Assembly (NCBI RefSeq): GCF_037126465.1 | Contig: NC_088206.1 | Coordinates: 53,548,841-53,612,840 of the forward strand | Direction of reading: 5' to 3' | DNA: 64,000 nucleotides | From: Ornithodoros turicata | Taxonomy: Eukaryota; Arthropoda; Arachnida; Ixodida; Argasidae | Shown: piece after piece, positions 15,101 to 24,353 of the stretch | Layout: each line of letters opens with the position of its first letter | How positions within the stretch are numbered: position 1 is the stretch's first letter | The notes under the pieces: generated by a model | Seen by the model: the letters and a program-made list of their open reading frames with translations, nothing else | Databases searched by the model: none | What the model was told of the DNA's origin: nothing | Made by a program: the position numbers and the translations under genes

Positions 15101-18100
15101 CCATTTCGCCAGCGAGTTTCACCTGGTAGCATTTCTCGAGGTAGAACAGGATTTGGTTGACTTCTGTAGCAAGCTGCTCAACTTGATCATTGTTCCAGCT
15201 GGAAAAAGAAGCAGAAACATTTTCAGAGTCTTTATATCTAAATAGTTTGATAACAAAAAATAATGAGAAAAAAAGCTAATTATGTTCTCAACAGGGCAAA
15301 AACAAATAAAGAAAATAAAATATATTTTCAGGCAAGCCACAGCAAACTGAAACTTTTCTGTTTCTGGAGCAAAAAAAAAAATAAAGCATGCAGTATTTGG
15401 TGGAAGTGGAAATTTATGGCAGCTGTATAACTTATATGGCTCGGGAAGCAATTTAGTTACAGGAAAAGTTACTAAAACCAAAATGTACGTAATTTAGTTA
15501 CTGTTACTCATTAAATGTGATTAAGCCACTCTCGAGTTACTTCATGCGGTGTTCATGTAACCATGTCAGAAGTTCATAACTTATGCACTGAACTAGATGA
15601 CACAAATGTATTATGTCAACATTGAAGCTTACATGCAGAAAACAAAACACATGAACAAAAGCAAGAAAGCACATGTAAGATTGATGTTAAATTAGTCACT
15701 ACATGGTACACAGCATTAAAGTGGTGAATACATTCTACTATAAAACAAATTTATGAAAGTAGATGAAATTTAAAAATCACCATCACTGGTTGGGTACAAT
15801 GAGTGTCCACACGAAGAATTGAAAATGTCATGTTTTAAATGAATGCTAAAACCTGTGTCAGACCAGTCTATATGGACAAAAATGCAAGATCCAATTGCAG
15901 TACGGAAGCTTCAGGCTTTGGAAAGAGACAGTACTGCAGGCAGAAATTTACACAACCGCAGCGGAAAGTACAAGTTACAGATAAAATGTAATCAAATTAC
16001 AGCTACATGTACTTGTTTTTGAAGTATATTTAGGTAAAGTAATTAATTACAGAAAATCAATTTTATCTGTAACTAATTATTTCACAGCCATGGACATATA
16101 TCATGCTAGAATACATAACAAAAGGAACAAAAATTGTTCCTTCAGCCACAGCCTTCTCAAACATGGTTGGTTGCACTGAACAAGGTCTGTATTCTGGAGA
16201 ATAAGGTCGTTTCATTCATTCAGGTCATTGGCATGTGTTATTTGACATATGCGGCCAACGCAAGAACCAAAGCTGAAACCTTTCCATCAAACCGTTCCAG
16301 AAATAAATAAAAAAATTCAGTTGGACACCCTGGTTGTGAATCATATTTTGCAGTCTTCAAACAGGAATAAATGACACTACCTCCTTGAGCCATCAGCAGA
16401 CAGAGGAGGAAGCAAACGCTCCACCTTTTCCACACTTTTGCACACAAATTTTGCATGCTGTATCAGGGCCTGAAATTATTGCAACAAGTACAATTATTAT
16501 TGCGATACAACAATATAATATATATTATAAAAGACAAAGCTGCAATTTTTGGCATTTTCAATGCAAATACAGGTTTTAGCAGATATGCTTCGGCTGCAAA
16601 TTATTTATTCTTGTAATCGAAGCATTTGATTCTGGACTTGATGCAACTGTTACAAGACAAGAATGTGCAAAGCATAAATAATGTGTCACATATTGTCTAC
16701 TGTCACCAGCGTACAACAATTTATTAACAAACACACTTGGAATGAGCCAGTTTACGGGAACCGTCTTGTGTCCTAATCTATTTGACTTTATATTCGACTC
16801 TACGCTGACGATTGTATAATTTATCGAGCTATAACCAGTCCTTCTGACATTGATCTCCTTCAGTCGGACCTAAACTCATTACAATCGTGGTGCTCAACGT
16901 GGTTAATGGAATTAAACATAGATGAATGTAAACATTTAAGGTTTTTTCGTTCACGTGACGCGTTGCCCCATCCGATGTACACTATTAACAACGATGTACT
17001 CGAGTCTCTTACATCTTTCAAGTATCGTGGTGTCCATATATCATCCAACCTGTCATGGAAAACCCACATTACTCAGATATGAAATGCCACTAATTCATCC
17101 CTTGGCTTTATTCGACGCTTCTTCTATCACGCATCATCAAGTGCAAAGTTACATCTATATAGGTTACTTATTCGCCCCCCAAACTGGAATACGCGGTCTC
17201 AGTCTACGGCCCTGGCAGTGATAGCCTTATCAAGGTACTTGAATCTGTCCAGAACCGCGCAGCACGTTTTATTTTATCAAACTACTGTCCAACAGCAAGT
17301 GTCACATCAATGAAAAGATATCTGGGATTAGCGCCGCTCTCTTCTCGTAGAAAAGTAATTCGTTTATCTCTATTCCACAAACTGAATCACCATAACGACC
17401 CAATGGTGTCCACTTACTTTTCATCACCAGATTACACCTCCCATCGCGTCACCACTCCCTAAGAGTACGGGTTCATTTCACTAACACAAAGTAATTTTCC
17501 GGTTCTTTTTTCATTCATACAGCATAGGAGTGGAACTCTTTTCCCCGTAACATCGTCACCATCTGGGATACTTCCACTTTTAAGGATGCATCAACCGATT
17601 TGTTTTTGTTAACTTTTTCAACTTTACCTATACCATATGTTTCTTGTTTTGTATTACATTTGTTACATGTTACTGTATTACTTATTTGTGTAGTATCATG
17701 TGTTATTTGTGTATAACTTATATATGTTTCAAATAATGTCATGTACTTGCCACACGTGTAATTATCTTATGTTATTTTGATAAGTGTCTTGTTTTGTGTA
17801 TGATGCCTCTCCCCTCTATAAGGCCTTTTTGGCCCTGAGGGTATATAAATAAATAAATAAATAAATAAATTAAATAAAGAAATAATCTCTGCAGTTAACT
17901 TCTTGATAACCTGAGGAGGGAGCAACAAAGTAAACTGTAAGGAGAATCCAGGATAGTTCCTCTGAGCTCAGATTGTAGGGGCCTCATCACACCCTTTCTT
18001 GTGGTAGCCAGCATTACAAGGCAGAGTTTCACAGTATTTGCAAGTTCTCTCATATGAATTTTGGTTACTGCAGGCAACATCTAGGGTTGCCACCTTTCGG

Positions 18101-21100
18101 AGTGCAAAATACCGGCTGAGGGAAAGGAGCTGGAATAGAGGGAAAGGAGGAAATGTTCGCGGGAAAGGGAAAGTGGGTGAGGGGTGGAGAGTATACAGAG
18201 AGAGAGAAAGAAAGAACGAGCGTACTCGCTCAAGACAACAATGATAATAACAACGAATAACTAAGAAAACGACTGTTGACTACGGAGTTGGGTCTGTGCT
18301 CCAGATTTATTCAAGCTGTAGTGGAATGTTGAAAGGAAAAACACGTAAAAACCCTTATGAAAGGTGTTGAGTGACAAATACCGGCAAAAGGCTGCCGGTA
18401 TCACCTTCCTACTGGCAACCGGCAGAGCGAGCAAATAACCGGCCCTGCCGGTATAATACCGGCCTGGTGGCAACCCTAGCAACATCTGTAAGCAGCAAAG
18501 TAAATATGCTACTTCGCGTAAGCATATTAACGGGTACAGTCAGCAACCCTCTGACAAAAAACACATTCCAAATCTAAAAATCTCTGTCATTGACAGAGGA
18601 AGAGGCTAGCCATTTCCAAATTAACCAAATGCCGTAAGTGGAAAGGGTTCAAAGTGTTTGGAGTCAGCCTGCATTGTTCTATTCATCCGTTTTTCTCTAT
18701 ACAGAAGGTTCTTAACATAGGCAGAGAGTTTTTAATCTGCCGTAGGGGGCAGGGGCGCAACGTCCCCTTGTCCACTGGCTGGTGGCACCTCATCATATTT
18801 TCACGTTCATCTTGGGTGTCAGCTGAGGGGACTTCTCGGAGGGGGACTCAGGCCCCACAAGCCCCCACATAGTCAGCAGCTATGGTTCTCAATGCATGAG
18901 TCCTTCAAATTTCAAATGGTACCCCATGTGGCGAGGGACTTCTGATACCACTGGGTACAAGTAACTGACTGCCGCCATCTCATACATGTGAACTGAGTAC
19001 TGGTAACAAACTTTTTTTTATACTTTGATGCATTTAGTGACTTAACTCATTGTTGTCAAGCTCTGTAGCTTCTTTGAGGAACCTCAGCTAGTGTAATCAC
19101 TAACTGACCAATTAACCAGTAACCATATTCATTCGCTCTTTCTGAGAGAGAACGTTCATGTTGAATACCAGTAGGCGAAAGATAGTGAACGAAGATGCAA
19201 CAAATTTCTGAAATTAGAGAGATAAACAGGAAATTCTAAAGAAGCTGCAACCACTTGCTTTCTAGTTAGTTACTTTAGAATTTTGTGTTTGTCAAACCAA
19301 GCACCTCTGGATTGCTGGTCAAGTGATCTAAACAACTGCAATACACAGGCATGGCCTACCATGACTTGCATTCATCAAGCAGGATATCTCTCTCCACATT
19401 CTTCCTCGTACGTATACATACAACACAGGATGAGACAACGGCACCTAGTAAGCATGATAGGAAGCTACAACTACATTTGCTACACCAAGTGCAGCTATTG
19501 AAGGCGAAATGGCGTGGTCCAGCTCGAATACAGGGAGGTTCGATCAAAAACAGTTACCCAGGACGAATAACCCACCTAGCAGAAAACACACTTAAAACCA
19601 GTCTTCCAACACGTACATTATAGGGGCACAAAAACAAAGTGGATCAAATGTATGAGTAAGATAGACTCCAAGTGCAGTAGGGGAACGACACAACACAAGA
19701 AAAAAAACGTACGAGAATGGTACAGACAAGTCAACAAGGAAATGAGGGCAATCGAACATCACTGCTGGAGACAATGTCCAAACAAAAAAACAAAGCATGA
19801 TATAAAGAAGAACGGGCCCCATACAGCTTCTACAGAGGTGACCACCAAAGCGGCTTGCTATTCCAAGCCAGAACAGGCGCCCTCCTAACCAGAGAAAGAA
19901 CCGCACAGCTCTTCGACCACCCCGACGAAACACGTCTGCTTTGCGGGATCGAGAAAGAAGACATAGAACACGTGATGTTGAAATGCCCGGATACCCAAGC
20001 AATCCGTCTAGAGGGTTTAGACATTAAAACAGCGCTCGGTCTAACACCCCCTCAAAATGGTGAAGACCCCAGCAATATCGCAGACAGCTGCAAGTGCCAC
20101 ATAACAAATTGGAAAAAACAGACAAGAACCCCTCTGCACACGTTAGAAACTAACACGCTAGCCAAAGCCAGCACCAAAGCCTGGTCAGTGATCCAGGACC
20201 CAGTCAACCAGCACCACCCGACCAGCCAACAGACCGGGAGACCCTGCGAACAAGCAAAGCCAACCCCCAGTGAAAGCGATCAGGAAGTGACACACGGGAA
20301 ACCACCTAGCGGGCACTAGCCTGTCTGGAACGCCTGGAGCCAAGTTCTTTGTGTCTTTTTTCCTTTCATTTTAATTCGCTCTTTTCATTTCTTTTCACCT
20401 TCCGTCTGTGGCACCTCAAGGTGCCTGCCCTGTGTCGAAAGCAGTGTTGTACGTATCGCCGTTACAAGTAACGCCGTTACACTAATCGATACTTTTTCGG
20501 TATCGGAGTGCGTATCGGCGATACTTTTTAAAATCAGTATCGGAAAAGTATTTCCGTTACGCATTTATGGTAACACATCGTTACCGATACCGATACTTTT
20601 TAGTGCCCCACCTTTTCTTCACCGACCATATTTCTTACTCTTATTCATTGTCAATGGTCCGTCTAGCCCTCGACAACAAGCTTGTGGACACGCCTACGTG
20701 CTCCGTAACCGGAATTATGAAATTATACCAAACACGTGTTCACCGTTTTTCTTTGAAACTGAAGGAAATAACCACGCTGTGTTCAACAAAAGAGTTGAGG
20801 TCAACGAACAGAGGTCAAGTTCTTTAACAGTGCACTCTAAATTCCACTGCTAAGCTGCCGTGTCGCACTGGGTCACACTCACATATACTGTGGCATTGTA
20901 AACTTCAGATAGGATTCCTGGGTCATTGGACTTCATGGTATGTGTGGGCCTGACACTAACATAATTGTCACACTGGCCTCTGTCAGCTGCCTGAGACACC
21001 ACAGCTTGCAAGGATGACAGAAGACGATTTCAAGAACCAGCTATTGCTAAAAGTCAAGCATAACGTTTCCGAGCTACATATGAAATATGCTGTCTTTTCA

Positions 21101-22348
21101 CTGCAGAACTGTTCACGTAAGCGATATTTCCATGTTGCACCATCTCCGTATTTCAAACAAAAGTATCGCCCAAAGTATCGCGTTACTTTTTTTAGTAACG
21201 GTAGCGGTACTTCGTTACTTTACAAAAGAAGTATCGATATCGGTATTTCGATACTTTTTACTCAAGTAACGAGTATCGGTATCGCGATACCATATTTCGG
21301 TAACGGGTACAACACTGGTCGAAAGGGATTAGGCGAACCTGAACTTGAAGCGACCCTCCTGAGCACACAGACAGACAAACACAGCACACACCTCAAGGAG
21401 CCTAAGAACAGCTGGTTTTATGAAAGCCAGTGTGCCAAAGAATGTGATGGGTAGAAACACAAAAGCAGGCATCACAAAAAGTGGGAAACAACCGAAACAG
21501 TAGTAGTAGGGGGCCAGAAAATATAAGAGGTGTCAACGGAGTCCTTAATCGCAGAGAGGACTGAACGGTCACTACATTTACGTTGGCAGTTTGAGGTTTG
21601 TGAAATTGACTTCATCCATTTTCACCAACCACAATGCATTTTGTAAAAAAAAAAAACAGTTTAATTGCTAGATTTATTTCCTTTTAACGTCTCGTCTGTA
21701 GTGGTTGTTCGCCCACACAGGCACTCCAACTACTTTACCTTTTTCTCTCGAATTTTGCGCCTTTTCTCTAGCTGCTCTTGTGACTGCTTCAGGATGTCAT
21801 CTACGGTTGCCTTCACGTCCTACGAACGCAGAAACTCTTCCAGCATATATTAGAAACGCATGCTAAACCTTTTGCTTACATTGACTTCTTGCTTCAGCTG
21901 CTCCAAAGGCTGGGATATATTTTTAATGAACTTGTCAAGCCCAACCTGTCGATAATATCTGGTATTACAACACTTAAAGCTCATTACACAGATGTTCGAG
22001 TAACTTACAAGATTAGCTGACAAGTTAACGAAGTCTGCGTAGTCCTTGTTAATAAGTTCTATCATCGATGAGCGTAAGAACTTTAGGTGAATTCCAAGAT
22101 CGTCTCGAAGCTTCTCTAGGCTTGCATGCTTTCGATGTTCGCTAACGAAGGTGTCCACTGAGAAGTTTTCCTGCGATAAGTTAAACTACGCTAACTAAGG
22201 CTCGTACAACGATGAAACAGAATTTGCTTCTGCTGTTAGAACATCACGTCAGTTTCTATAGTCACGAAGTTCATACCTTCATGAACACATCTCTCGGAAA
22301 GCATAAAGTTGCCGTCGGCTCCGACTTTTCTGGCAGCACTCTTTCCAT
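186..22348 (-). CDS. COG2: Conserved oligomeric Golgi complex subunit 2, 14 exons, 3' end outside the window
   Basis: COG2 is a lobe A subunit of the COG tethering complex on Golgi membranes and acts in retrograde vesicle docking and glycosylation-enzyme recycling (family knowledge). Coding exons read on the minus strand: 22348-22277, 22170-22009, 21945-21880, 21819-21739, 16469-16381, 15198-15096, 14995-14816, 13208-13093, 8297-8028, 7940-7879, 7752-7568, 4975-4838, 1135-1060, 331-186. All have GT/AG borders and matching phases, giving 582 codons. Diagnostic blocks are TLCFPRDVFMK near the start, MIELINKDYADFVNLSANL, the coiled-coil EQLEKRRKIREKK, KWNLPVYFQLRY and PRLYRRTNKE. The start ATG has a good context (AAACATGG). 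About 130-140 C-terminal residues should lie beyond the left edge. Compared with vertebrate COG2, about five residues are missing at the exon 4/5 junction, so a micro-exon in the 5.3-kb intron may be unseen. Confidence 0.93.
538..748 (-). repeat. tRNA-derived SINE, 5'-truncated copy in COG2 intron 13
   Basis: Read on the minus strand, this copy starts inside the tRNA-like head and ends with the family 3' end followed by an A-rich tail, seen as a T run at 538-548 on the plus strand. It shares its body with copies at 7087-7325, 41185-41405, 52752-53010 and 58444-58556. Polymorphic positions show it is an old copy. Resemblance to published tick tRNA-SINEs is likely but was not tested. Confidence 0.75.
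1588..1854. mobile_element. Foldback MITE in COG2 intron 12
   Basis: The two halves are near-perfect reverse complements. The left end starts GTGGAGCAGTGTACCAATG and the right end finishes with its complement CATTGGTACACTGCTCCAC. The arms are each about 110 bp and carry matching inner blocks (GTGACAGAAGATAA against TTATCTTCCGTCAC). No coding capacity is present. The superfamily cannot be assigned because no clear target duplication is seen. Confidence 0.7.
2658..3561. mobile_element. hAT-type MITE, TIR TAGGGGTGTGCGAATA, copy 1
   Basis: The 904-bp element is bounded by TAGGGGTGTGCGAATA on the left and, with a few mismatches, the complement ending TTCGCATACCCCTA on the right. It is flanked by an exact 8-bp direct duplication, ATTATTTC, at 2650-2657 and 3562-3569. 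Both ends are packed with the motif TTCGAATA and variants. An 8-bp duplication is the hAT hallmark. A second copy lies inverted at 5949-6764. There is no transposase; it lies in a COG2 intron. Confidence 0.85.
3785..4784 (+). mobile_element. Tigger/pogo-like DNA transposon, internally deleted
   Basis: The 1000-bp element has TIRs starting CAGTAAACCCTCGTTAACTC and ending with GAGTTATCGGGGGTTTACTG, flanked by the TA dinucleotide at 3783-3784 and 4785-4786. Its subterminal regions carry the CTTATCTCGAAAT motif. Inside is a transposase start-like peptide KSLTLERKVALIKG (about 4173-4214), resembling the pogo/CENP-B helix-turn-helix entry. A C-terminal fragment rich in acidic residues is present (ALEDAFLF near 4510), but most of the DDE domain is missing and the frames are broken. 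It sits about 50 bp from the 3' end of COG2 exon 12 (4838). Confidence 0.85.
5193..5356. mobile_element. Short foldback element (hairpin)
   Basis: Two arms of about 70 bp, both containing GAGGGACCCTTCCAGTAGCT, are reverse complements separated by a GC-rich loop of about 25 bp (GCACGCACTCGCTGCGCGTG). The outer ends GTATTCT and AGAATAC also pair. It lies in COG2 intron 11. Confidence 0.75.
5949..6764. mobile_element. hAT-type MITE, TTCGAATA family, copy 2 (inverted)
   Basis: This is a shorter relative of the element at 2658-3561 in the opposite orientation. Its left end TAGAGGTGCGCGAATCCGAAT matches the right end of copy 1, and its right end carries TATTCGCACATCCCTA. The interior shares a block with copy 1 around the phrase GTTTGTTTCACAAATGGCC (diverged here). 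The target duplication is not clear, consistent with an older insertion. Confidence 0.75.
7087..7325 (-). repeat. tRNA-derived SINE, near full-length
   Basis: On the minus strand the head carries an A-box-like TGGTGATAGTGTCGTAGTC (about 7313-7295) and a B-box-like GGGTTCGAGTCC (about 7276-7265), the spacing of a tRNA promoter. The usual SINE body (CAGTCTCCCC... TGTCCATCTGTCC region) follows. It has diverged more from the other copies than the copy at 52752. It lies in COG2 intron 11, 240 bp from exon 11. Confidence 0.75.
8561..9353. mobile_element. TA-flanked MITE, TIR CCGTATTTTCACGCGTATTA
   Basis: The 793-bp element has 25-bp near-perfect terminal inverted repeats and is flanked by TA on both sides (8559-8560 and 9354-9355), the Tc1/mariner signature. 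Its subterminal regions repeat CGGCTTATC many times on both strands (for example near 8584, 8640, 9249 and 9313). No transposase remains. A shorter relative is at 13556-14043. Confidence 0.85.
9650..10027. mobile_element. MITE, TIR GGGAGTGACTTTT
   Basis: The left end AGGGAGTGACTTTTTCGGGT pairs with the right end GCGGAAAAGTCACTCCC. Just inside, the left arm carries GGGTTAAACCCGATT and TTAAACCCGATTTG, while the right arm has a diverged counterpart. It is about 378 bp, non-coding, in COG2 intron 8. Confidence 0.7.
10174..10728. mobile_element. hAT-type MITE, TIR CAGGGATCGGAACCG
   Basis: The 555-bp element begins CAGGGATCGGAACCG and ends CGGTTCCGATCCCTG, with an exact 8-bp duplication TTCCTCTG at 10166-10173 and 10729-10736. 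Runs of GGTTCGG and CGGTTC fill both ends. There is no coding capacity. A fragment ending CGGTTCCGATCACTG near 34912 is from a related copy. Confidence 0.9.
11885..12015. repeat. 65-bp tandem duplication
   Basis: Two adjacent units of about 65 bp share CTTCTGTAT, AGAAGGGTAAAA/AAAAGGGTAGGAA, CCAGCAAAC and GGAAA(C/T)ATGAAGCGAA. They differ at roughly one site in six, so the duplication is not recent. It lies in COG2 intron 8. Confidence 0.65.
12084..12174. mobile_element. Hairpin formed by two inverted ends of a dispersed repeat
   Basis: The left arm GAAGTGCCTCAAGATGAGAG and right arm CTCTCATCCTGAGGCACTTC pair, including ATATCGGCGGCTCT against AGAGCCGCCGACAT. The same arm occurs alone near 27870-27925, 49515-49555, 52125-52170 and 62555-62600, so this is a minimal foldback built from a common TIR. 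Confidence 0.7.
12195..12534. mobile_element. MITE, TIR GAGCCTGAAGTTTT
   Basis: The left end TAGAGCCTGAAGTTTTAAGG pairs with the right end CGAAAACTTCAGGCTCAATG. The motif TTTAACCCGATTC follows on the left and CCCGATTTTTGCC / TTTCCCGAAA on the right. It is related in motif to the element at 9650-10027 but has different termini. Confidence 0.65.
13556..14043. mobile_element. TA-flanked MITE, shorter relative of 8561-9353
   Basis: The left end CAGGAATTTCACGCGTATAA and right end TTAGCC/GGCTAATACGCATGATA match the family at 8561-9353 with decay, again next to TA. Interior GATAAGCC motifs and a block around GTACAACAAAGGAGGTCAGT are shared with that copy in inverse orientation. It lies in COG2 intron 7. 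Confidence 0.7.
14459..14672. mobile_element. Foldback MITE with about 80-bp arms
   Basis: Arms pair from GCTCCAGTGTGTCCAGAAAT through GCGAGCGATAAAAGAAAAGC on the left with GCTTGCTTTAAATAAAATTT and TGGACACGTTAGAGCATGC on the right. The inner part ACTTGAGTAAGAAACAG also pairs with CTGTTTCTTAGTCAAGT. It starts with the AGGGTGT-type end seen at 35090, 47590 and 63177. It lies about 145 bp from COG2 exon 7. Confidence 0.7.
15436..16091. mobile_element. Probable hAT-type MITE, TTAGTTAC motif family
   Basis: The left end ATGGCTCGGGAAGCAATTTA and right end (minus reading) CATGGCTGTGAAATAATTAG are similar, and both sides carry arrays of AGTTAC/GTAACT/TAATTAC. The layout parallels the hAT MITEs elsewhere in the window. 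No clear target duplication was found, so borders are approximate. Confidence 0.5.
16745..17878 (+). pseudogene. Non-LTR retrotransposon 3' fragment (reverse transcriptase end), decayed
   Basis: The + strand reads through the reverse transcriptase catalytic box LYADDCIIYR (about 16795) and then DLNSLQSWCSTWLMELNID and SFKYRGVHISSNLSWKTHI, typical of Jockey/CR1-type LINEs. Further on, ESVQNRAARF appears after frameshifts. In-frame stops and at least three frameshifts kill the ORF. It ends at an (AAAT)n tail at 17846-17878, the usual 3' terminus of such elements. It lies in the large intron 4 of COG2, opposite in strand to the gene. Confidence 0.75.
17846..17878. repeat. (AAAT)n microsatellite at LINE 3' end
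   Basis: Eight to ten near-perfect AAAT units directly follow the decayed LINE and mark its 3' terminus. Confidence 0.85.
18082..18478. mobile_element. hAT-type MITE, TIR TAGGGTTGCCACC
   Basis: The 397-bp element starts TAGGGTTGCCACC and ends GGTGGCAACCCTA, with an exact 8-bp duplication GCAACATC at 18074-18081 and 18479-18486. ACCGGC/GCCGGTA motifs cluster near both ends (for example 18110, 18392 and 18440-18462). It lies in COG2 intron 4. Confidence 0.9.
19480..21470 (+). pseudogene. Non-LTR retrotransposon 3' end, split by an hAT MITE
   Basis: An open + frame of about 170 codons up to the stop at 20317 reads FYRGDHQSGLLFQARTG, then LLCGIEKEDIEHVMLKC, a C-x-x-x...H-x4-C knuckle like those at the C-termini of RNase H-bearing LINEs. 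A Gln/Pro/Thr-rich tail follows. Upstream sequence from about 19480 is coding-like but frameshifted. The 3' UTR is interrupted at 20442-21317 by a later hAT insertion and resumes at 21326. The right border is uncertain. The element lies antisense in COG2 intron 4. Confidence 0.65.
20442..21317. mobile_element. hAT-type MITE, TIR CAGTGTTGTAC
   Basis: The 876-bp element begins CAGTGTTGTACGTATC and ends GGTAACGGGTACAACACTG. It is flanked by an exact 8-bp duplication GTCGAAAG (20434-20441 and 21318-21325). Both ends are dense in CGATAC, GTATCG and CGTTAC. It inserted into an older LINE 3' UTR. A fragment with the same CGTTAC/GCTACTTTTT texture lies at 33520-33605. Confidence 0.92.
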
Positions 22349-24257
22349 GTTTTTAGACGTGGTCCGATTAGCGGTTCATATTTACATATTCCATAAACAC
22401 AACACTGGACGGCGCCATACTTGCCACCTTAGCTTAAGACCGCAGTCGAACCAAAAAATATCCAGAACGATATAATTTTTGGATTGCAACGATAATTGCA
22501 GACTAGTAAAAACAAAAATTGAAAAAGTAAAATAAAACATAAAGTGTACGGTGAATAGCATAATAATTATCATTAGAAAAAGTGCGTTCTTTCTGTCAGT
22601 TTGCCTTCATTTCTCCTGTTCCCTTCGAGCAACACGGTTTCAAGCAGCTATCCAGCCTGGTAAATACATGTAATCCATATGGTAAGAGATACCAATGTGG
22701 TTAATACGTAGATCATGTCAGGAACATGTCCGTATAACTTCGTGTTCCCAACATTATTGCGAGTAGATCGAAATTTTAGTGCAACACGTGTGCAAGGCTT
22801 AGATGTGATAAACACGTGCAATGCTTGATATTGGACAGTTGAATATGTTCAACATGCTTGATATTGCTTTTTTTTTTCTTCCTTTGAACATGTGTTTGCA
22901 TGATGACAAGTTGAATCTTGAATGCACTATGTGAGTCGCAACTGATTTAATGAGTCTGATTCAATTCCTAATAAAAGTATCGCGGCATACTCACGTTTTT
23001 CGATACTCATGCTTACCTTTCATTTCAGAGTGCAACATTCCATCCGTTGTGGGGACCAAAAGAGCCCGTACATGTTAGTAAGACACATTTTTGGAGTCTA
23101 AAGGCCACAAATGATGTATACTACAATTCTTGACACCATCGTGGAAGTTAAATGACTGATTTAATGAGTCTGATTCTGTGCCGTGTGACTGATACTTGGA
23201 AGAAGAGGAACGAGTTCTACAGACCTTTTTCTTTACAGGTTATACCAAGATGCTCAAAGGGGAGTAACTGAAAAATCTCAGTACAAGTGCATATGTATGC
23301 TATATGTTCATTAAAGCTATTGTATAATATATATACGAGCTTTGTCCACAGTTCTTTGGCATTTTATGGATATAAATATTTTGACTGGTGCTAGTGTTCA
23401 GATATCTCTACAGTGCCTTTTCATGGTGATGCGACAGATTGTAGAAAGAGAAGCTTTTCTGCTTCAGAAGTAAAATTACTCTTCAGAGTGGCAAAAAAAG
23501 GGGCCGTTAACTCTCACCAAACACACAGCTAATGCTGTTTGTGCCTACACGCTGTAATGTCCATTGGCCTGTTTGATCTTGATCAGGATCACTTGAAGGA
23601 TCACAGTAATGTTGTCTTTCGTCAAATCTTACGAAGCTGTGGACACTTGAAGATTCAAAATTCAGTTGAATCCCATGCATCTACTCTACATATCTATTCA
23701 GGACCAACTAAACCTGTGTCCTCAACGATTGCTCATGTTGCACAGAAGCTGCACACCTGAGTGTGCAGCTGCACGCACCATTATTGACGAGCATCCATCT
23801 CCAATTGCGGTAATATACCGTTTCTGTTTCCGTTACCATTACCCTTCCCTGCCTGGAACACCTGTCATTGGTCAAGGAGTAGCGATGACCCTGCATGCTT
23901 AGGTCAGGAGTCGTGTGAAATGGGATGCATGAGGAAAGTACCTGATGACTACGTGAAAGAAAATAGTGATTTTGAAGTATCGTCTGCAGCATGGATTGAC
24001 AGTTTGATATGCAAGTATGTTTAATTTCATAAGTTAGCTGGTTTTTAGGGAAATAGCTCCTCCCTGTGTAGCTCTGCCCAGTGGTGACAGCTGACGATTT
24101 TTGGCACAAACATTTCTAAATGCTGACAATTTCCGAATTTAACAAAACACATAAATGACGAAAACTCTGAACCCTATTTATGAGTATAAGGACTGCTCCA
24201 ACAGCATAATCCTACGTTTTAACTCATGTTACAGCTTACATATTAAAAGCATTTGTC
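22349..24257. other. Intergenic region between COG2 start and the double-Myb gene
   Basis: No convincing exon is present. It should contain the COG2 promoter and 5' UTR next to 22348, but no TATA or initiator stands out. At about 23808-23856 lies a solo end, on the minus strand, matching the left terminus of the 2-kb hAT element at 49930 (CAGGxAAGGGTAAxGGTAAC). The rest is AT-rich unique-looking sequence. Confidence 0.5.
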
Positions 24258-24263
24258 TTTATT
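24258..24263 (-). terminator. AATAAA poly(A) signal of the double-Myb gene
   Basis: The canonical hexamer on the minus strand lies about 91 bp downstream of the stop codon at 24354, a suitable distance for a short 3' UTR. Confidence 0.55.
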
Positions 24264-24353
24264 ATGTTCGTATGATTCTTTGGTGTCCTTAAAATTATAA
24301 TAAATTAAAATTAACAGCACACACGAAACATGTCCCAAGATGAAAGGCCCGTC

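Noticed and set aside
17895..18080. Minus-strand ORF next to a candidate splice site, considered for COG2 exon 5
   Set aside because: The peptide does not match COG2. The matching block (SVEKVERLL) is at 16381-16469 with correct phases.
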